Part shown: one piece after another, positions 34,738-43,533 of the stretch | How the letters are laid out: the number at the start of each line of letters is the position of its first letter | How positions within the stretch are numbered: the first letter of the stretch is position 1 | NCBI GenBank assembly: GCA_963712055.1 | Contig: CAVQGN010000007.1 | Location: 124,001-188,000 of the forward strand | Direction of reading: 5' to 3' | Length of the DNA stretch: 64,000 bases | DNA from: JAHBVL01 sp963712055 | Lineage (GTDB): Bacteria > Chloroflexota > Chloroflexia > Thermomicrobiales > UBA6265 | Notes under the pieces: model-generated | Databases searched by the model: none | What the model saw: the letters and a program-made list of their open reading frames with translations, nothing else | Told to the model about the DNA's origin: nothing | Made by a program: the position numbers and the translations under genes

Positions 34738-35168
34738 CTGCTGCGGCAGGAGATGCTTCGTGCCTCAGCATGACAGGTGCGCGCGGCGTAGCATCTCGGG
34801 GGCTGCTGCGGCAGGAGATGCTTCGTGCCTCAGCATGACAGGTGCGCGCGGCGTCGCATCTCGGGGGCTGCTGCGGCAGGAGATGCTTCGTGCCTCAGCA
34901 TGACAGGTGCGCCCGGCGTAGCACGCTGGCTGGCTGCTGCGGCAGGAGATGCTTCGTTCCTCCGCGTGACAGGTGCGAGCGGCGTGGCATCTCGGGGGCT
35001 GCTGCGGCAGGAGATGCTTCGTGCCTCAGCATGACAGGTGCGAGCGGCGTGGCATCTCGGGGGACTGCTGCGGCAGGAGATGCTTCGTTCCTCAGCGTGA
35101 CAGGTGCGAGCGGCGTGGCATCTCGGGGGGGCTGCTGCGGCAGGGGATGCTTCGTGCCTCAGCATGAC
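34738..35168 (+). repeat. Seven tandem 65-67-base repeat units
   Basis: Units begin with CTGCGGCAGG at 34741, 34806, 34871, 34937, 35002, 35068 and 35135 and share GAGATGCTTCGTGCCTCAGC and ATGACAGGTGCG. They fill the 494-base gap between two minus-strand genes. There are no unique spacers, so it is not CRISPR. The open frames across it on both strands come from the repeat and are not genes. Confidence 0.9.
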
Positions 35169-35204
35169 GGAGCCAGCAAGTATTGGAGAAGGGCCTGCCC
35201 CACG

Positions 35205-36086
35205 CTAGTTCTCCAGGCCGAGGAGTTCGAGGCTATTGCGATAGATGACGGCTTCGAACTTGTCGATCGGCACTGGTGGCAAGGCTGTGCCGGCGATGAC
35301 GTCGTTGATGCGATAGATGGAATCGATCGTTTCCTGGGGCGCGGCGATCGGGTAGTCGGAGCCAAAGAGGAGTTTGTGGAAGACATCCCATTCAGTGGCG
35401 TAGCGCATCGCGTTGTAGTAGGACCAGGGGCGGTAGAAGTTGGCGGAGATGTCGGCGTAGACATTCGGGTGTTTGCGGATGACGACATAGCAATCGACCT
35501 GCCATGGGTGAGCCATGTGGGCGAGGATCATCTTGAGGTCGGGGAAGGCGGTAGCGACCCGATCGATGTGACGTGGATGGGCAAAATCGAGATCGGCAAA
35601 GCGGACCGGTGACGTGCCCTGGTGGAAAAGAACCGGCAGGCCCAGTTCCTGCGCGCGGGCGAAAAGAGCAGAAGCTTCCGGGCCGAGGGGGTCGAAATTC
35701 TGGTAGTTGGGTCCGAGTTTGACCCCGCGGAGACGAAGGTCGCCAACGCAGCGGTCGAGTTCGTCCATCATGCCGGGATCGAAAGGGTGAAGCGTCATGA
35801 AGCCGATGAACTTTTCCGGGTAGGCATTGACGAACGCGGCCGTGTCGTCGTTGACGAGTGGAGTCGGGTAGATCAGATGACCGTCATCGATGTTGCCGGT
35901 GCGGGGATCGGCGGCAATGTTGAAGCAGATGGCGCGGTCGACTGGTTCCATCGCTTCGAGGTGGTCGTCCCAGGTGTGGACGGTACTGGCGGTCTGGTCG
36001 GGACGGTAGATGGCGTCTTCGGTCGAGTGTTCGAGGTCCGGCGCTTCCTTATATCTGGGTGTGTGCGTGTGGACGTCGATGATCAT
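35205..36086 (-). CDS. Amidohydrolase-2 family metal-dependent hydrolase/decarboxylase
   Basis: A 293-residue paralogue of the gene at 32861-33775. HxH is at H6/H8 (IIDVHTHTP); LFHQGTSPVRF, ILAHMAHPWQVD and LLFGSDYPIA carry the other ligands. The shared HQGT and HPW signatures place both in one subfamily, but the N-terminal 60 residues differ strongly, which suggests different substrates. It is separated from the DapA-like gene by the tandem repeat array. The hairpin at 36211-36240 lies upstream and belongs to the preceding gene. Confidence 0.87.
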   Translation of the reverse strand: MIIDVHTHTPRYKEAPDLEHSTEDAIYRPDQTASTVHTWDDHLEAMEPVDRAICFNIAADPRTGNIDDGHLIYPTPLVNDDTAAFVNAYPEKFIGFMTLHPFDPGMMDELDRCVGDLRLRGVKLGPNYQNFDPLGPEASALFARAQELGLPVLFHQGTSPVRFADLDFAHPRHIDRVATAFPDLKMILAHMAHPWQVDCYVVIRKHPNVYADISANFYRPWSYYNAMRYATEWDVFHKLLFGSDYPIAAPQETIDSIYRINDVIAGTALPPVPIDKFEAVIYRNSLELLGLEN

Positions 36087-36210
36087 TGGAATTCTTTCTC
36101 CGGTCCGCTGCTCTGTTCAAGATTGTGACGATTTGATCCGGGTTTCGGTCACCCCCATCATTGGTGGCAGGGTATGGGTTTCGGGCAGGGTTGGCAAGCG
36201 GTTGAACGCC

Positions 36211-36240
36211 AAAGCGGCGAGCCAGAAGGCTCGCCGCTTT
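36211..36240 (-). terminator. Hairpin terminator of the 601-residue secreted protein gene
   Basis: A perfect 13-bp stem (36211-36223 with 36228-36240) with a 4-base loop, 28 bases past the stop of the minus-strand gene. Read on the minus strand it ends in a short T run. Confidence 0.7.
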
Positions 36241-36268
36241 CGGTTTGTGCGATGTTTGTGCGTTTTCC

Positions 36269-38074
36269 TTACGCGTCGAGGGACCAGACTTCGAAGTCCT
36301 GGAAGTCGATGGTTCGGCCTTCGACCGTGGTTTGCGTGAAGAAGCCAGAACCGATGTAGACGCTGCCGCTGGCTGGGTCAGCCGGGAGAGTGATCTCGGC
36401 AACGGTGAAGCCATTGACTGCCAGAATGGCGAGGTCGCCGACGGCGGTGATTTCGACCAGATTACTGCCATCGGCAAGGGTTTCGACCGAATCGACCTGG
36501 CCGGAATCGAGCACAGTGTCCGAGCCGGTCATGACGGTCCAGCCACCGTTTGAATCAACGATGAAGCGAACGTCGAGATCTCCGGCGGTGCTGCGGATGC
36601 CGATTCCGAAATCCCAGGGCGTGGCGACGTCGATGGGATTGAAAAAGGTGGCCGAGACAAAGGAATCGGCGAGGTCGACCTGAGCAATCTCGGTGGCAAT
36701 GGTGAGATCGTTCTGGGCGAGGCTTCCGAGCGTCGGTCCGGCGACCGATGCGTCGAGGGTCGCGATTGACTTCAACAGCGCGAAGTTCGAATCGAGTTCG
36801 CTTGCGGCTTGATCGGCTGTCAGATCCCAAGCGACGAAATCGACGATCTCCATCGTCATGAAGCCCTGTTCGCCAGCAGTTTCGGCTTCGAACGAAGTCA
36901 GAACCGAAACATCGCTGGCAACTGGCTCGTTTTCAAAGGTGATGATGGCGGCCGGGTCGTAGGAGTTGACCAGCAGTGTGCCTTCCGAGCCCTCGACCAG
37001 AAGCCCGATGACATTGGTGGCCCCGGGTGTGAGATCGAGTGTGGTGACTTCTCCGGAGGTGAGCATGTCAAAACCGCCGTCGCCATTATTGGCAGCGAGG
37101 AACCATCTGCCTTCCGTGCCGGCAACTGCGAGTGAAACCTCGGTGCAGGAGGTGTCGTCCATGATCCAGAAGCAGAATCCGACCGACCAAATCCCTGCTG
37201 GTGGATCGGTTGGGGTGACAAAGGCTGTTTCGGCATAAAAGTCAGCCGTGGTGATACCGACTGGGAGGAACTGCGTTTCCTGATCCACAAGATCGCCCAC
37301 TCCGCTGACGGGACCGGCAGTTGGTGTAGTTCCGCTGATTTGAGCAATTCGGGATTCGACACTCGTGTCAGTGGATGCATCGGTTGATTCGCCGAAGATA
37401 GCGTCAGTCGAGCCGACGTCTTCGATAATCAGATCGTCAAAAGCAGCGACGACCGTTTCCGGTGCACCTTCGTAGGCGCCGGCCCCAATATAGGACAGAC
37501 CGCTCGTGTAGGTGTCGTCGTTCTGGGAAAGGACGACCTCGCCATTGATTGCCGCAGCGATGACATTGCCTTCACAACCGATGCCGAGGGTGTTGAAATC
37601 GGTGCCGGGAACGACAAGATCGGCCACGTCGGCTTCGCCGAGTTTGACGGCGCCCGATGGATCGATCCGCCAGAGTGCGGCAACGCCCGCGGCTGGTTCG
37701 AGAGAGAACTGGTAGCCGGCATTGTCGATACCGGCACGACAACCGATCAATCCGTACTTGCCGGTCTGATCGCCGCCGATGGCCAAATCGATCGACATGA
37801 TGGTATCGGAGACGGGGTTGGTGTTGAGGAAACTGAAAATGTCCCCCGTAGTGCCTTCCTGAAGCGTCTGAATGAAATACCGCCCATCGAAATAGGTAAA
37901 TGCCGAGAGGTCAGGGTTTGCGCTGACCTCACTCAGCAGACCGACGGCTGGGTCTTCCATGTCGTCGACGAGTACCAATGAGTCCGACTGGGCGTTCGCA
38001 GTTGCGGCGAAAGCTGTTGACAGGAGCAGCATTGCTGCTGCGAGCCAGATCACCGCTCGGGGAACCGATTGCAT
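36269..38074 (-). CDS. Secreted protein with three beta-sandwich (LamG-like) modules
   Basis: A 601-residue protein with a signal peptide at about 1-29 (hydrophobic core LAAAMLLLSTAFAATANA). The mature chain has three modules of about 170-190 residues. The first contains WRIDPSG, YIGAGAYEG and FDDLIIEDV; the second WSVGFCFWIMDD and RWFLAANNGDGG; the third WDFGIGIRS, FIVDSNGGW, VYIGSGFFT and a closing DFEVWSL. These repeat patterns resemble concanavalin/LamG-like jelly rolls that are common in secreted or kinase-linked proteins of this bacterial group. It probably binds a surface or carbohydrate ligand outside the cell. A two-module paralogue is at 39482-40777. Family name not certain. Confidence 0.75.
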   Translation of the reverse strand: MQSVPRAVIWLAAAMLLLSTAFAATANAQSDSLVLVDDMEDPAVGLLSEVSANPDLSAFTYFDGRYFIQTLQEGTTGDIFSFLNTNPVSDTIMSIDLAIGGDQTGKYGLIGCRAGIDNAGYQFSLEPAAGVAALWRIDPSGAVKLGEADVADLVVPGTDFNTLGIGCEGNVIAAAINGEVVLSQNDDTYTSGLSYIGAGAYEGAPETVVAAFDDLIIEDVGSTDAIFGESTDASTDTSVESRIAQISGTTPTAGPVSGVGDLVDQETQFLPVGITTADFYAETAFVTPTDPPAGIWSVGFCFWIMDDTSCTEVSLAVAGTEGRWFLAANNGDGGFDMLTSGEVTTLDLTPGATNVIGLLVEGSEGTLLVNSYDPAAIITFENEPVASDVSVLTSFEAETAGEQGFMTMEIVDFVAWDLTADQAASELDSNFALLKSIATLDASVAGPTLGSLAQNDLTIATEIAQVDLADSFVSATFFNPIDVATPWDFGIGIRSTAGDLDVRFIVDSNGGWTVMTGSDTVLDSGQVDSVETLADGSNLVEITAVGDLAILAVNGFTVAEITLPADPASGSVYIGSGFFTQTTVEGRTIDFQDFEVWSLDA

Positions 38075-38178
38075 TCTCGATCCTTTCTACTGCCCGGTAT
38101 CGTCGGTGAACCGGACCGCTGGTTGAAGGCGGAAAATTCCGATGACGAGAAGTATACGCAAGCCGATAGCCCAAAAGG

Positions 38179-39378
38179 TCAGAGGTCGCGAGATTCAGTG
38201 AACAACGGGAGAGGCCCCCAGTCGAGTTCGCGCTCCATTTCGCCACCGCCACGCAACGTAAGGGTGTTGCGCAACTGCTGCGTGCCGGTGATCGAATTGC
38301 CAAGGACGTCGTGGAAGATGAAGTTGCCATCTACGAGGTCGAACACGGCCAGGTCGGCGGGGACGCCGATCCGCAACGAGCCGATTTGGTCGGTTCGACC
38401 GAGCGCCCGCGCTGGCGCGACGGTGGCACGGTGAACGACCTCTTCCAGACTCATGCCGAGCGCCATGAACTTGGAGAGGACGGTCGGGAGATCGACGGCC
38501 AGGCCGGGCTGGATACTGAGCTGATGGAGATCGGTACTGATCGTGTCCGGCAAGAAGCCTTCCGCGAGTGCGATCCGGGCGGCAGGGATGCCGAAACTGC
38601 CGGCACCGTGACCGATATCGAAGTGCACACCGCGAGCGCGGGCTTCCCAGACCTCGGGGCGAACTTTGCCGTTGATCACGATACCGCCGATTCCGCGTTC
38701 ATCACCGCGAAACGCGTGCGTGATGATGTCGCCGGCTTTGAGACCAGCAAGAATCTGGTGGATGGCCGGAGGAGGGGTGCCTATGTGGACCATGATCGGC
38801 AGTCCGACATGATCAGCAACCTCGCGGGCGAGCCAGAGGGGGTGGTCATTGTTGTTGCCGACGGTACCGCGGTCGAGTCGAATCTTGATGCCAACGATGA
38901 GATCACGGTGGGCCTCGATCGTTTCGATGGCGAAGCGGACATCGGCGAAGCGGAGGTCTTCGAACTCCATCACGCCGCGATAGATGATGCCGGTCGCGCA
39001 GAGATTCAGGAACGGGAGAATCCGGGTTCGGGATGGTGCTATGACATATTCCCGAAACGCGGGAAAGGTGGCAGCGCCTGAGCTACCAGCGTCCACCCAG
39101 GTCGTGACCCCGCTGCGACCGGCGACTGGATCAACTTTGATCCCGTCGTAAGTCGCTCCCCAATAGCCATGAGCGTGGAAATCGATCAGGCCGGGTGTAA
39201 TGAACCTGCCGCTGATGTCGATCGCGCGATGAGCGTGGCGTGGATCGAGGTCTGGCCCGACGGCGGCGATCACGCCGTTCTGGACGGCTACCGCCGCGTT
39301 TCGGCGGGAGTTGGTTTCAGGGTCGATGATGATCCCACCATGCAGGAGGAGATCGTATGGAAGGGTGGGGTCGGTCAT
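38179..39378 (-). CDS. Amidohydrolase/deacetylase-type metallohydrolase
   Basis: A 399-residue protein of the dihydroorotase-like amidohydrolase/deacetylase family. A small beta domain with LLHGGIIIDPETN precedes the barrel. Metal-ligand GLIDFHAHGYWG is at about 79-90, the carboxylated-lysine region is GIKIRLDRG, and later ligands are MVHIGTPPP, ITHAFRGDE and STDLHQLS. The C-terminal ADLAVFDLVDGNF restores the beta domain. Such enzymes hydrolyse acylated amino acids or cyclic amides. It sits between the two paralogous secreted proteins, all on the minus strand. Substrate unknown. Confidence 0.85.
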   Translation of the reverse strand: MTDPTLPYDLLLHGGIIIDPETNSRRNAAVAVQNGVIAAVGPDLDPRHAHRAIDISGRFITPGLIDFHAHGYWGATYDGIKVDPVAGRSGVTTWVDAGSSGAATFPAFREYVIAPSRTRILPFLNLCATGIIYRGVMEFEDLRFADVRFAIETIEAHRDLIVGIKIRLDRGTVGNNNDHPLWLAREVADHVGLPIMVHIGTPPPAIHQILAGLKAGDIITHAFRGDERGIGGIVINGKVRPEVWEARARGVHFDIGHGAGSFGIPAARIALAEGFLPDTISTDLHQLSIQPGLAVDLPTVLSKFMALGMSLEEVVHRATVAPARALGRTDQIGSLRIGVPADLAVFDLVDGNFIFHDVLGNSITGTQQLRNTLTLRGGGEMERELDWGPLPLFTESRDL

Positions 39379-39481
39379 ACCGCAGATCCTGCTCGTTTCC
39401 GCTGTGAGCGGAAGCCATTCGGTCGAAGAGCCAGCCTGCTGGAGTTTCGCATTTTCGGCGCGTGGCTGTGTGGTTTCCTGA

Positions 39482-40777
39482 TTAGCTGCCGGTGAGGTCC
39501 CAGACCTGGAAACCAGTCACGGCGATCGAGGCGAGATCGTCGGGGCGGGGATCGGTGATCTGGAAGAACGAGCGAAGCAGGACATCACCGGGAACTGGGT
39601 CGGCGTTGACGTCAAAGGTGGCGGCGATCGGTTCGGCGTTGATCGTCAAAAGACCGCGGGTAGCGTTGACATAGAGTCCGATGGTGTTCGCAGCTCCTGG
39701 AGTCAGATCGATGTTGTCGACATCGCCACTCCAGATGATCTGCTCCTGTCCGCGTTCGCCCTCATGAGTCAGGAGCCAGCGGGTCCCCGTTTCGGAGACG
39801 CCGATGCCTACCGTCGTGCACGGACTGCCAGGGGAAACCCAGAAACAAAACCCGATAGTCCAATAGCTGCCCAGGCGTACATCTGGGGAGCGAAACGTGG
39901 CTTCCGCGTAAAAGCTGGTGGTCGTGACGCCAGCCGCGAGAACTTCGACGTCTGACGGCGAAAGCGTGAACGTGGTTTCCATCGGTCCCGTCGTGGGTGG
40001 TGTCGTTCCGATGGTGATGAGATCGTTGAGGTAGGCGGCACGAATGTCGATGGTGTCGACCGGATCAGCATCGCCGCCGGTGACTTCGGTCCGATCGAGA
40101 TCTTCGAGGAGAAGATTGTCGAAGATGGCGACAAGCGTGCCGGTTGATTCGTCGTACGCACCGGCTCCTATATAGGAGAGGCCCTCCTGGTAGGAGGCGT
40201 CGTCAGTTGACACAACTGACTGGCCGTTGACCGATCCGGTGATGGTCGAGCTGCGACATTCGAGGGTGAGGGTGTTGAAGTCGAAGCCTGGGTTAAGTTG
40301 ATCGAGGTCGACGGTGGCGTTGAGTTGGGTGCCGCCGCTGGGATCGATGCGCCAGAGTGCGAGGACGCCAGAGGCTGGCTGGAACTCGAGTTCATAGCCG
40401 GCGTTCGTTTCGACATTGCGGCAACCAAGGAGCGCGAACTTACCTGCAGCGTCACCAGCGATGGTGATGTCAATGGTGAGACGAGTATTCGAGAGGGGTG
40501 GGACGTCGATGAAACTCCGGACTTCGCCAGAATAGTCCGATTCGAATGCGGTGATGAAATAGAGACCACCGAGATAGGAATAGTCGAAGCGGTCGGGTTG
40601 AGTCGTTTCTTCGCTGAGGAGACCGACTGAGGCTTCGGTCATATCATCAACGTAAACGCCGCTATCGTTTGCTGGCTGATGGAAGGCAGATAGGGTCGGC
40701 GAAGGCACCAACAGAACGAGGACGAAGAGGACGATGAAGACGCGCAACCGTGAGGTCAAGGTCAGTCCTTTCTTCAT
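39482..40777 (-). CDS. Secreted protein with two beta-sandwich (LamG-like) modules
   Basis: A 431-residue paralogue of the gene at 36269-38074. A signal peptide spans about 1-31. Module 1 has VDDMTEASVGLLSEE, LWRIDPSGG and YIGAGAYDES; module 2 has FYAEATFRS, YWTIGFCFWVSPGSPC and FQVWDLTGS at the very end. The third module of the longer paralogue is absent. Two genes of one extracellular family flanking a metallohydrolase suggest a local duplication. Role unknown; ligand binding at the cell exterior is the simplest guess. Confidence 0.75.
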   Translation of the reverse strand: MKKGLTLTSRLRVFIVLFVLVLLVPSPTLSAFHQPANDSGVYVDDMTEASVGLLSEETTQPDRFDYSYLGGLYFITAFESDYSGEVRSFIDVPPLSNTRLTIDITIAGDAAGKFALLGCRNVETNAGYELEFQPASGVLALWRIDPSGGTQLNATVDLDQLNPGFDFNTLTLECRSSTITGSVNGQSVVSTDDASYQEGLSYIGAGAYDESTGTLVAIFDNLLLEDLDRTEVTGGDADPVDTIDIRAAYLNDLITIGTTPPTTGPMETTFTLSPSDVEVLAAGVTTTSFYAEATFRSPDVRLGSYWTIGFCFWVSPGSPCTTVGIGVSETGTRWLLTHEGERGQEQIIWSGDVDNIDLTPGAANTIGLYVNATRGLLTINAEPIAATFDVNADPVPGDVLLRSFFQITDPRPDDLASIAVTGFQVWDLTGS

Positions 40778-41164
40778 GGATCCATCCGAGCGCTGCCAAG
40801 GATCCCTTCTTTGCGATTATAACGATGACACGACCAGGAAAGGGTGTCCGTTGTGAGCCAATTCGACGGTTGCGACTGGTTTCTCAAGGATTGGCAGATG
40901 ATTCCGGATGCGGCCGAAAGCGAGACCCCTGGCGAGAGGCCTCCGCAATTTGATTTCCGTTTCGATCACCAACCTTGCGCATAGCCATTGTGGGTTCATG
41001 AGCGGTATCGTACCTATCGATGCGGTCATCGTGAAAAGTGTGGTTTTCGGACAGAGCGGGTCGTTGGTGGTGGCCAAAGTGGGGATGCAGATGGATCGTT
41101 CGAGTCATGAGTTCGACTTCGTGCCAGCATCTTCGGACTGGTCGAACTTCGGAAAGGGGTTTCG
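40778..41164. other. Divergent intergenic region
   Basis: It separates the minus-strand secreted protein from the plus-strand Tat protein and should hold both promoters. A plus-strand GTG frame at 40853-40984 (43 codons, AAAGGG 8 bases upstream) is possible but has no recognisable feature. Nothing else seen. Confidence 0.4.
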
Positions 41165-42358
41165 ATGATGGAAGCGGCATTGAGCAATGGGCTAGACCGG
41201 CCCGATGTCACGCAAACCGATGATTCGATCTCACGGCGGACTATGCTCGCGGCGAGTCTGGCCGCGGTCTTGGGGGTGATTGTTGGACCGGGGGGCCCTT
41301 GGCCTGTTCTGGGAAAGGCGGATTCCGCTGTCAATGAGCTCCTGGAAATGACCCCAGATCCAGCTGCGTTTGCTGCCGATCCGTTCCCAATTCTCTATTC
41401 CGCTGCGAATCCAGCATTGCAGCTCCAAACGCTTGGACTGTCCGTCCTTGATTCAGTTGAGAGTCCCGACTTCAGAACCTGGATCGCGGCCAACTTTTCC
41501 CTGGCGTTTCCGGAAGTCATTTTCAACAAGGGGATCTTGCCGGAATTCGTCGATTTTCTCGGTTGGAATATGGCGCAGGTCGATCAAACGGTCGAGTCAC
41601 TGCATCTGCCAGATGGCCTAATGCTGGTGAGAGGTCGTTTCGATCGGCAGGCAGTCTCCGACGCTTGGGATCAAAACGGGTACCAGCGCCTGGATGTGGG
41701 AGGACTCGAGGTTGCTCAGGTTTCGGCTGACACCGGGTTCGATCTGAGTTCCGAAATTGGTCGGTTTGCTCTTGGAAAGATCAACAACGCGGCCTGGCTG
41801 GATGAACGCACCCTCGTTTATGCGACGTCACAGGCTGTGATGGAGGCCGTGGCGGACACGGTCGATGGAACAGTCGAATCAGTATTCGTTCGAGGAAATG
41901 TCGAAGCGTTGTCATCGGCATTGCCAACCGAGTTGGTGACCTCGATGCTCGTCGACGGTTCAGCATTTAGCAGCGGGGAAGAAACTGGTCCCGGACGCGG
42001 GCATCAGCCGGTTTCTTCGATCGTTCATGCTCTACTTGGGCACACGGCTGGTTTGCCGTTGCAGGGTGCTGCAGCGAACGGCATTTCGTTGACAATCGAT
42101 GCACCCGACTCTGTGGTCCTGATGGCCGTCGAGTATTTGAACCGAGCCGATGCGGAAGCGGGTCTCGCCCGTGCGTTCGAGAAGTTGGAGAATGGTGAGG
42201 CTCCTTCAAATGGGCAGCCGTTTGCGGAGCAGTTCAGTGCATGGTCCGGATCAGTCGTGGCCGACTCGCCGATCATCGTACTGGAGTTGGCACCGTCCAA
42301 GAACCCGGCCGTTTGGCAGCAACTTCTGTTCCGGGGTGACCTGACGTTTCTCGGGTAG
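41165..42358 (+). CDS. Tat-exported protein of unknown function
   Basis: A 397-residue protein with ISRRTMLAAS at 22-31 and a hydrophobic core ending near GKAD (about 52), a twin-arginine signal. AAAGGGG lies 5 bases before the ATG; a second ATG follows directly. The mature part is acidic, has no cysteine cluster, no membrane anchor and no motif I recognise. Its paired segments (MLVRGRFDRQAVSDAW, LARAFEKLENG) look like a repeated alpha/beta arrangement. No operon partner: the next gene is 128 bases away. I do not recognise the family. Confidence 0.7.
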   Translation: MMEAALSNGLDRPDVTQTDDSISRRTMLAASLAAVLGVIVGPGGPWPVLGKADSAVNELLEMTPDPAAFAADPFPILYSAANPALQLQTLGLSVLDSVESPDFRTWIAANFSLAFPEVIFNKGILPEFVDFLGWNMAQVDQTVESLHLPDGLMLVRGRFDRQAVSDAWDQNGYQRLDVGGLEVAQVSADTGFDLSSEIGRFALGKINNAAWLDERTLVYATSQAVMEAVADTVDGTVESVFVRGNVEALSSALPTELVTSMLVDGSAFSSGEETGPGRGHQPVSSIVHALLGHTAGLPLQGAAANGISLTIDAPDSVVLMAVEYLNRADAEAGLARAFEKLENGEAPSNGQPFAEQFSAWSGSVVADSPIIVLELAPSKNPAVWQQLLFRGDLTFLG

Positions 42359-42486
42359 CCCCGCGAGCCTCAGAACGATTTCAATACTCCTGATTTCGGC
42401 CAAGGGAAGCGTAACGCCATGCAACCACGGCGAAAGTCGAATGGTGCAAAGGATCTCGGCAAACTGATCCGATTCGATGACGAAGC

Positions 42487-43296
42487 ATGAAAGAACTCGC
42501 AATATTCGATGCGTTCCTGTACGCCTGGAACCTTGTTCCGGATGGCGTCGAAATCGTGACCCCGTATAGCCGATTGTTGCCGGTGCGGGCTGGGGATGAA
42601 CCGGCAATGCTGAAGTTGCTGCTTTTCCCCGAGGAGCGGGCGGGTTCACGGGTATTGCAGTGGTGGGACGGAGCCGGCGCTGCGCGGGTGCTGGAGATCA
42701 CCGAGGAAGCGGTGTTGCTCGAGCGGGCGACGGGAACGGGATCGCTCACGGCGATGGTGACCGGTGGCGATGATGCCGGCGCGGCGTGGATTCTGGCGGC
42801 CGTAGTCAATGAACTTCATCGCCCAAGAACCGAGGAGATCCCAGCCGAAGTTGTGCCACTCGAACGCTGGTTCCACGCGCTGTGGACACGTGAAGGAGAA
42901 GACCTGGTGTTCCAGCGAGCGGCGGGGGTTGCGAGAGGATTGCTGGCGGATCCGATGGACGAGGTGGTGCTGCACGGCGATATCCATCATGGCAATGTGC
43001 TCGATTTCGATGAGCGAGGCTGGCTGGTGATCGATCCGAAAGGATTGCTGGGCGAGCGGGCTTTTGATTTTGCGAACGTCTTCCGCAATCCACCCCCGAC
43101 TGTCCCGAGAGAACCAGGGCGGATGGGGAGATTGGCCAGGATACTTTCAGAGGAAACCAGGATCCCGGAGGAACGGTTGCTGCGCTGGGTGGTGGCTTTT
43201 TGCGGTTTGTCGCTGGCCTGGGCGCACGCGGATGACGATGAACTGGAAGGCGACCGGGTGCTTGGCGACATGGCGGCGACGTTGTTGGGAATTTGA
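42487..43296 (+). CDS. Aminoglycoside/hydroxyurea kinase, APH(6)-like
   Basis: A 269-residue protein of the aminoglycoside/hydroxyurea antibiotic resistance kinase family (PF04655, APH(6) streptomycin kinases). The catalytic loop VLHGDIHHGNVLDF spans 161-174 (D165, N170), and the magnesium-binding VIDPKG is at 181-186 (D183). The N-terminal lobe has MLKLLLF and LLERATGTGSL. Such kinases phosphorylate streptomycin or related small molecules; chromosomal copies are often of unknown substrate, so resistance is not proven. It stands alone downstream of the Tat protein on the same strand. Confidence 0.85.
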   Translation: MKELAIFDAFLYAWNLVPDGVEIVTPYSRLLPVRAGDEPAMLKLLLFPEERAGSRVLQWWDGAGAARVLEITEEAVLLERATGTGSLTAMVTGGDDAGAAWILAAVVNELHRPRTEEIPAEVVPLERWFHALWTREGEDLVFQRAAGVARGLLADPMDEVVLHGDIHHGNVLDFDERGWLVIDPKGLLGERAFDFANVFRNPPPTVPREPGRMGRLARILSEETRIPEERLLRWVVAFCGLSLAWAHADDDELEGDRVLGDMAATLLGI

Positions 43297-43329
43297 CGGT
43301 CGCCAGTTTGTCGCGGCGACGAGACGAGA

Positions 43330-43485
43330 TTACGCCCTCGTCGTCTGAAGGTATTTGGACACCCAGAGAAAAGCGGATGGATGCTTCGTGCCAGCCGGCA
43401 GCAGTGGTATCGGTTCGTCTTTGTCGATGGATGGCGGACTGAAGAGGTGCTTGTTGACTGAAGCCATCAATCGGGGCATCGGCAT
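43330..43485 (-). pseudogene. 5' remnant of a DDN/DUF385 nitroreductase gene
   Basis: A 51-codon frame with AGGAG about 7 bases before its ATG (43485). The first residues MPMPRLMASVNK match MPMPRFMAAINK of the intact gene at 48672-49046, and the nucleotide match extends into the ribosome site. After about 17 residues the similarity is lost. It lies just upstream of the SDR stop. It could still be translated as a short peptide, but the simplest reading is a truncated duplicate. Confidence 0.55.
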
Positions 43486-43533
43486 CGAGAGACTCCTATG
43501 TGGTTCAAATGAGGATCACACAGCAGCACCATG

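Noticed and set aside
34830..35165. Possible repetitive gene in the 34.7-35.2 kb interval (frames on both strands)
   Set aside because: The peptide is just the tandem DNA repeat read through; unit lengths of 65-67 bases are not multiples of three.
34738..35168. CRISPR array
   Set aside because: Units abut with no unique spacers, and there are no cas genes in the window.
40853..40984. Small GTG-initiated gene of 43 codons
   Set aside because: Acceptable ribosome site but no recognisable feature or partner; not enough support.
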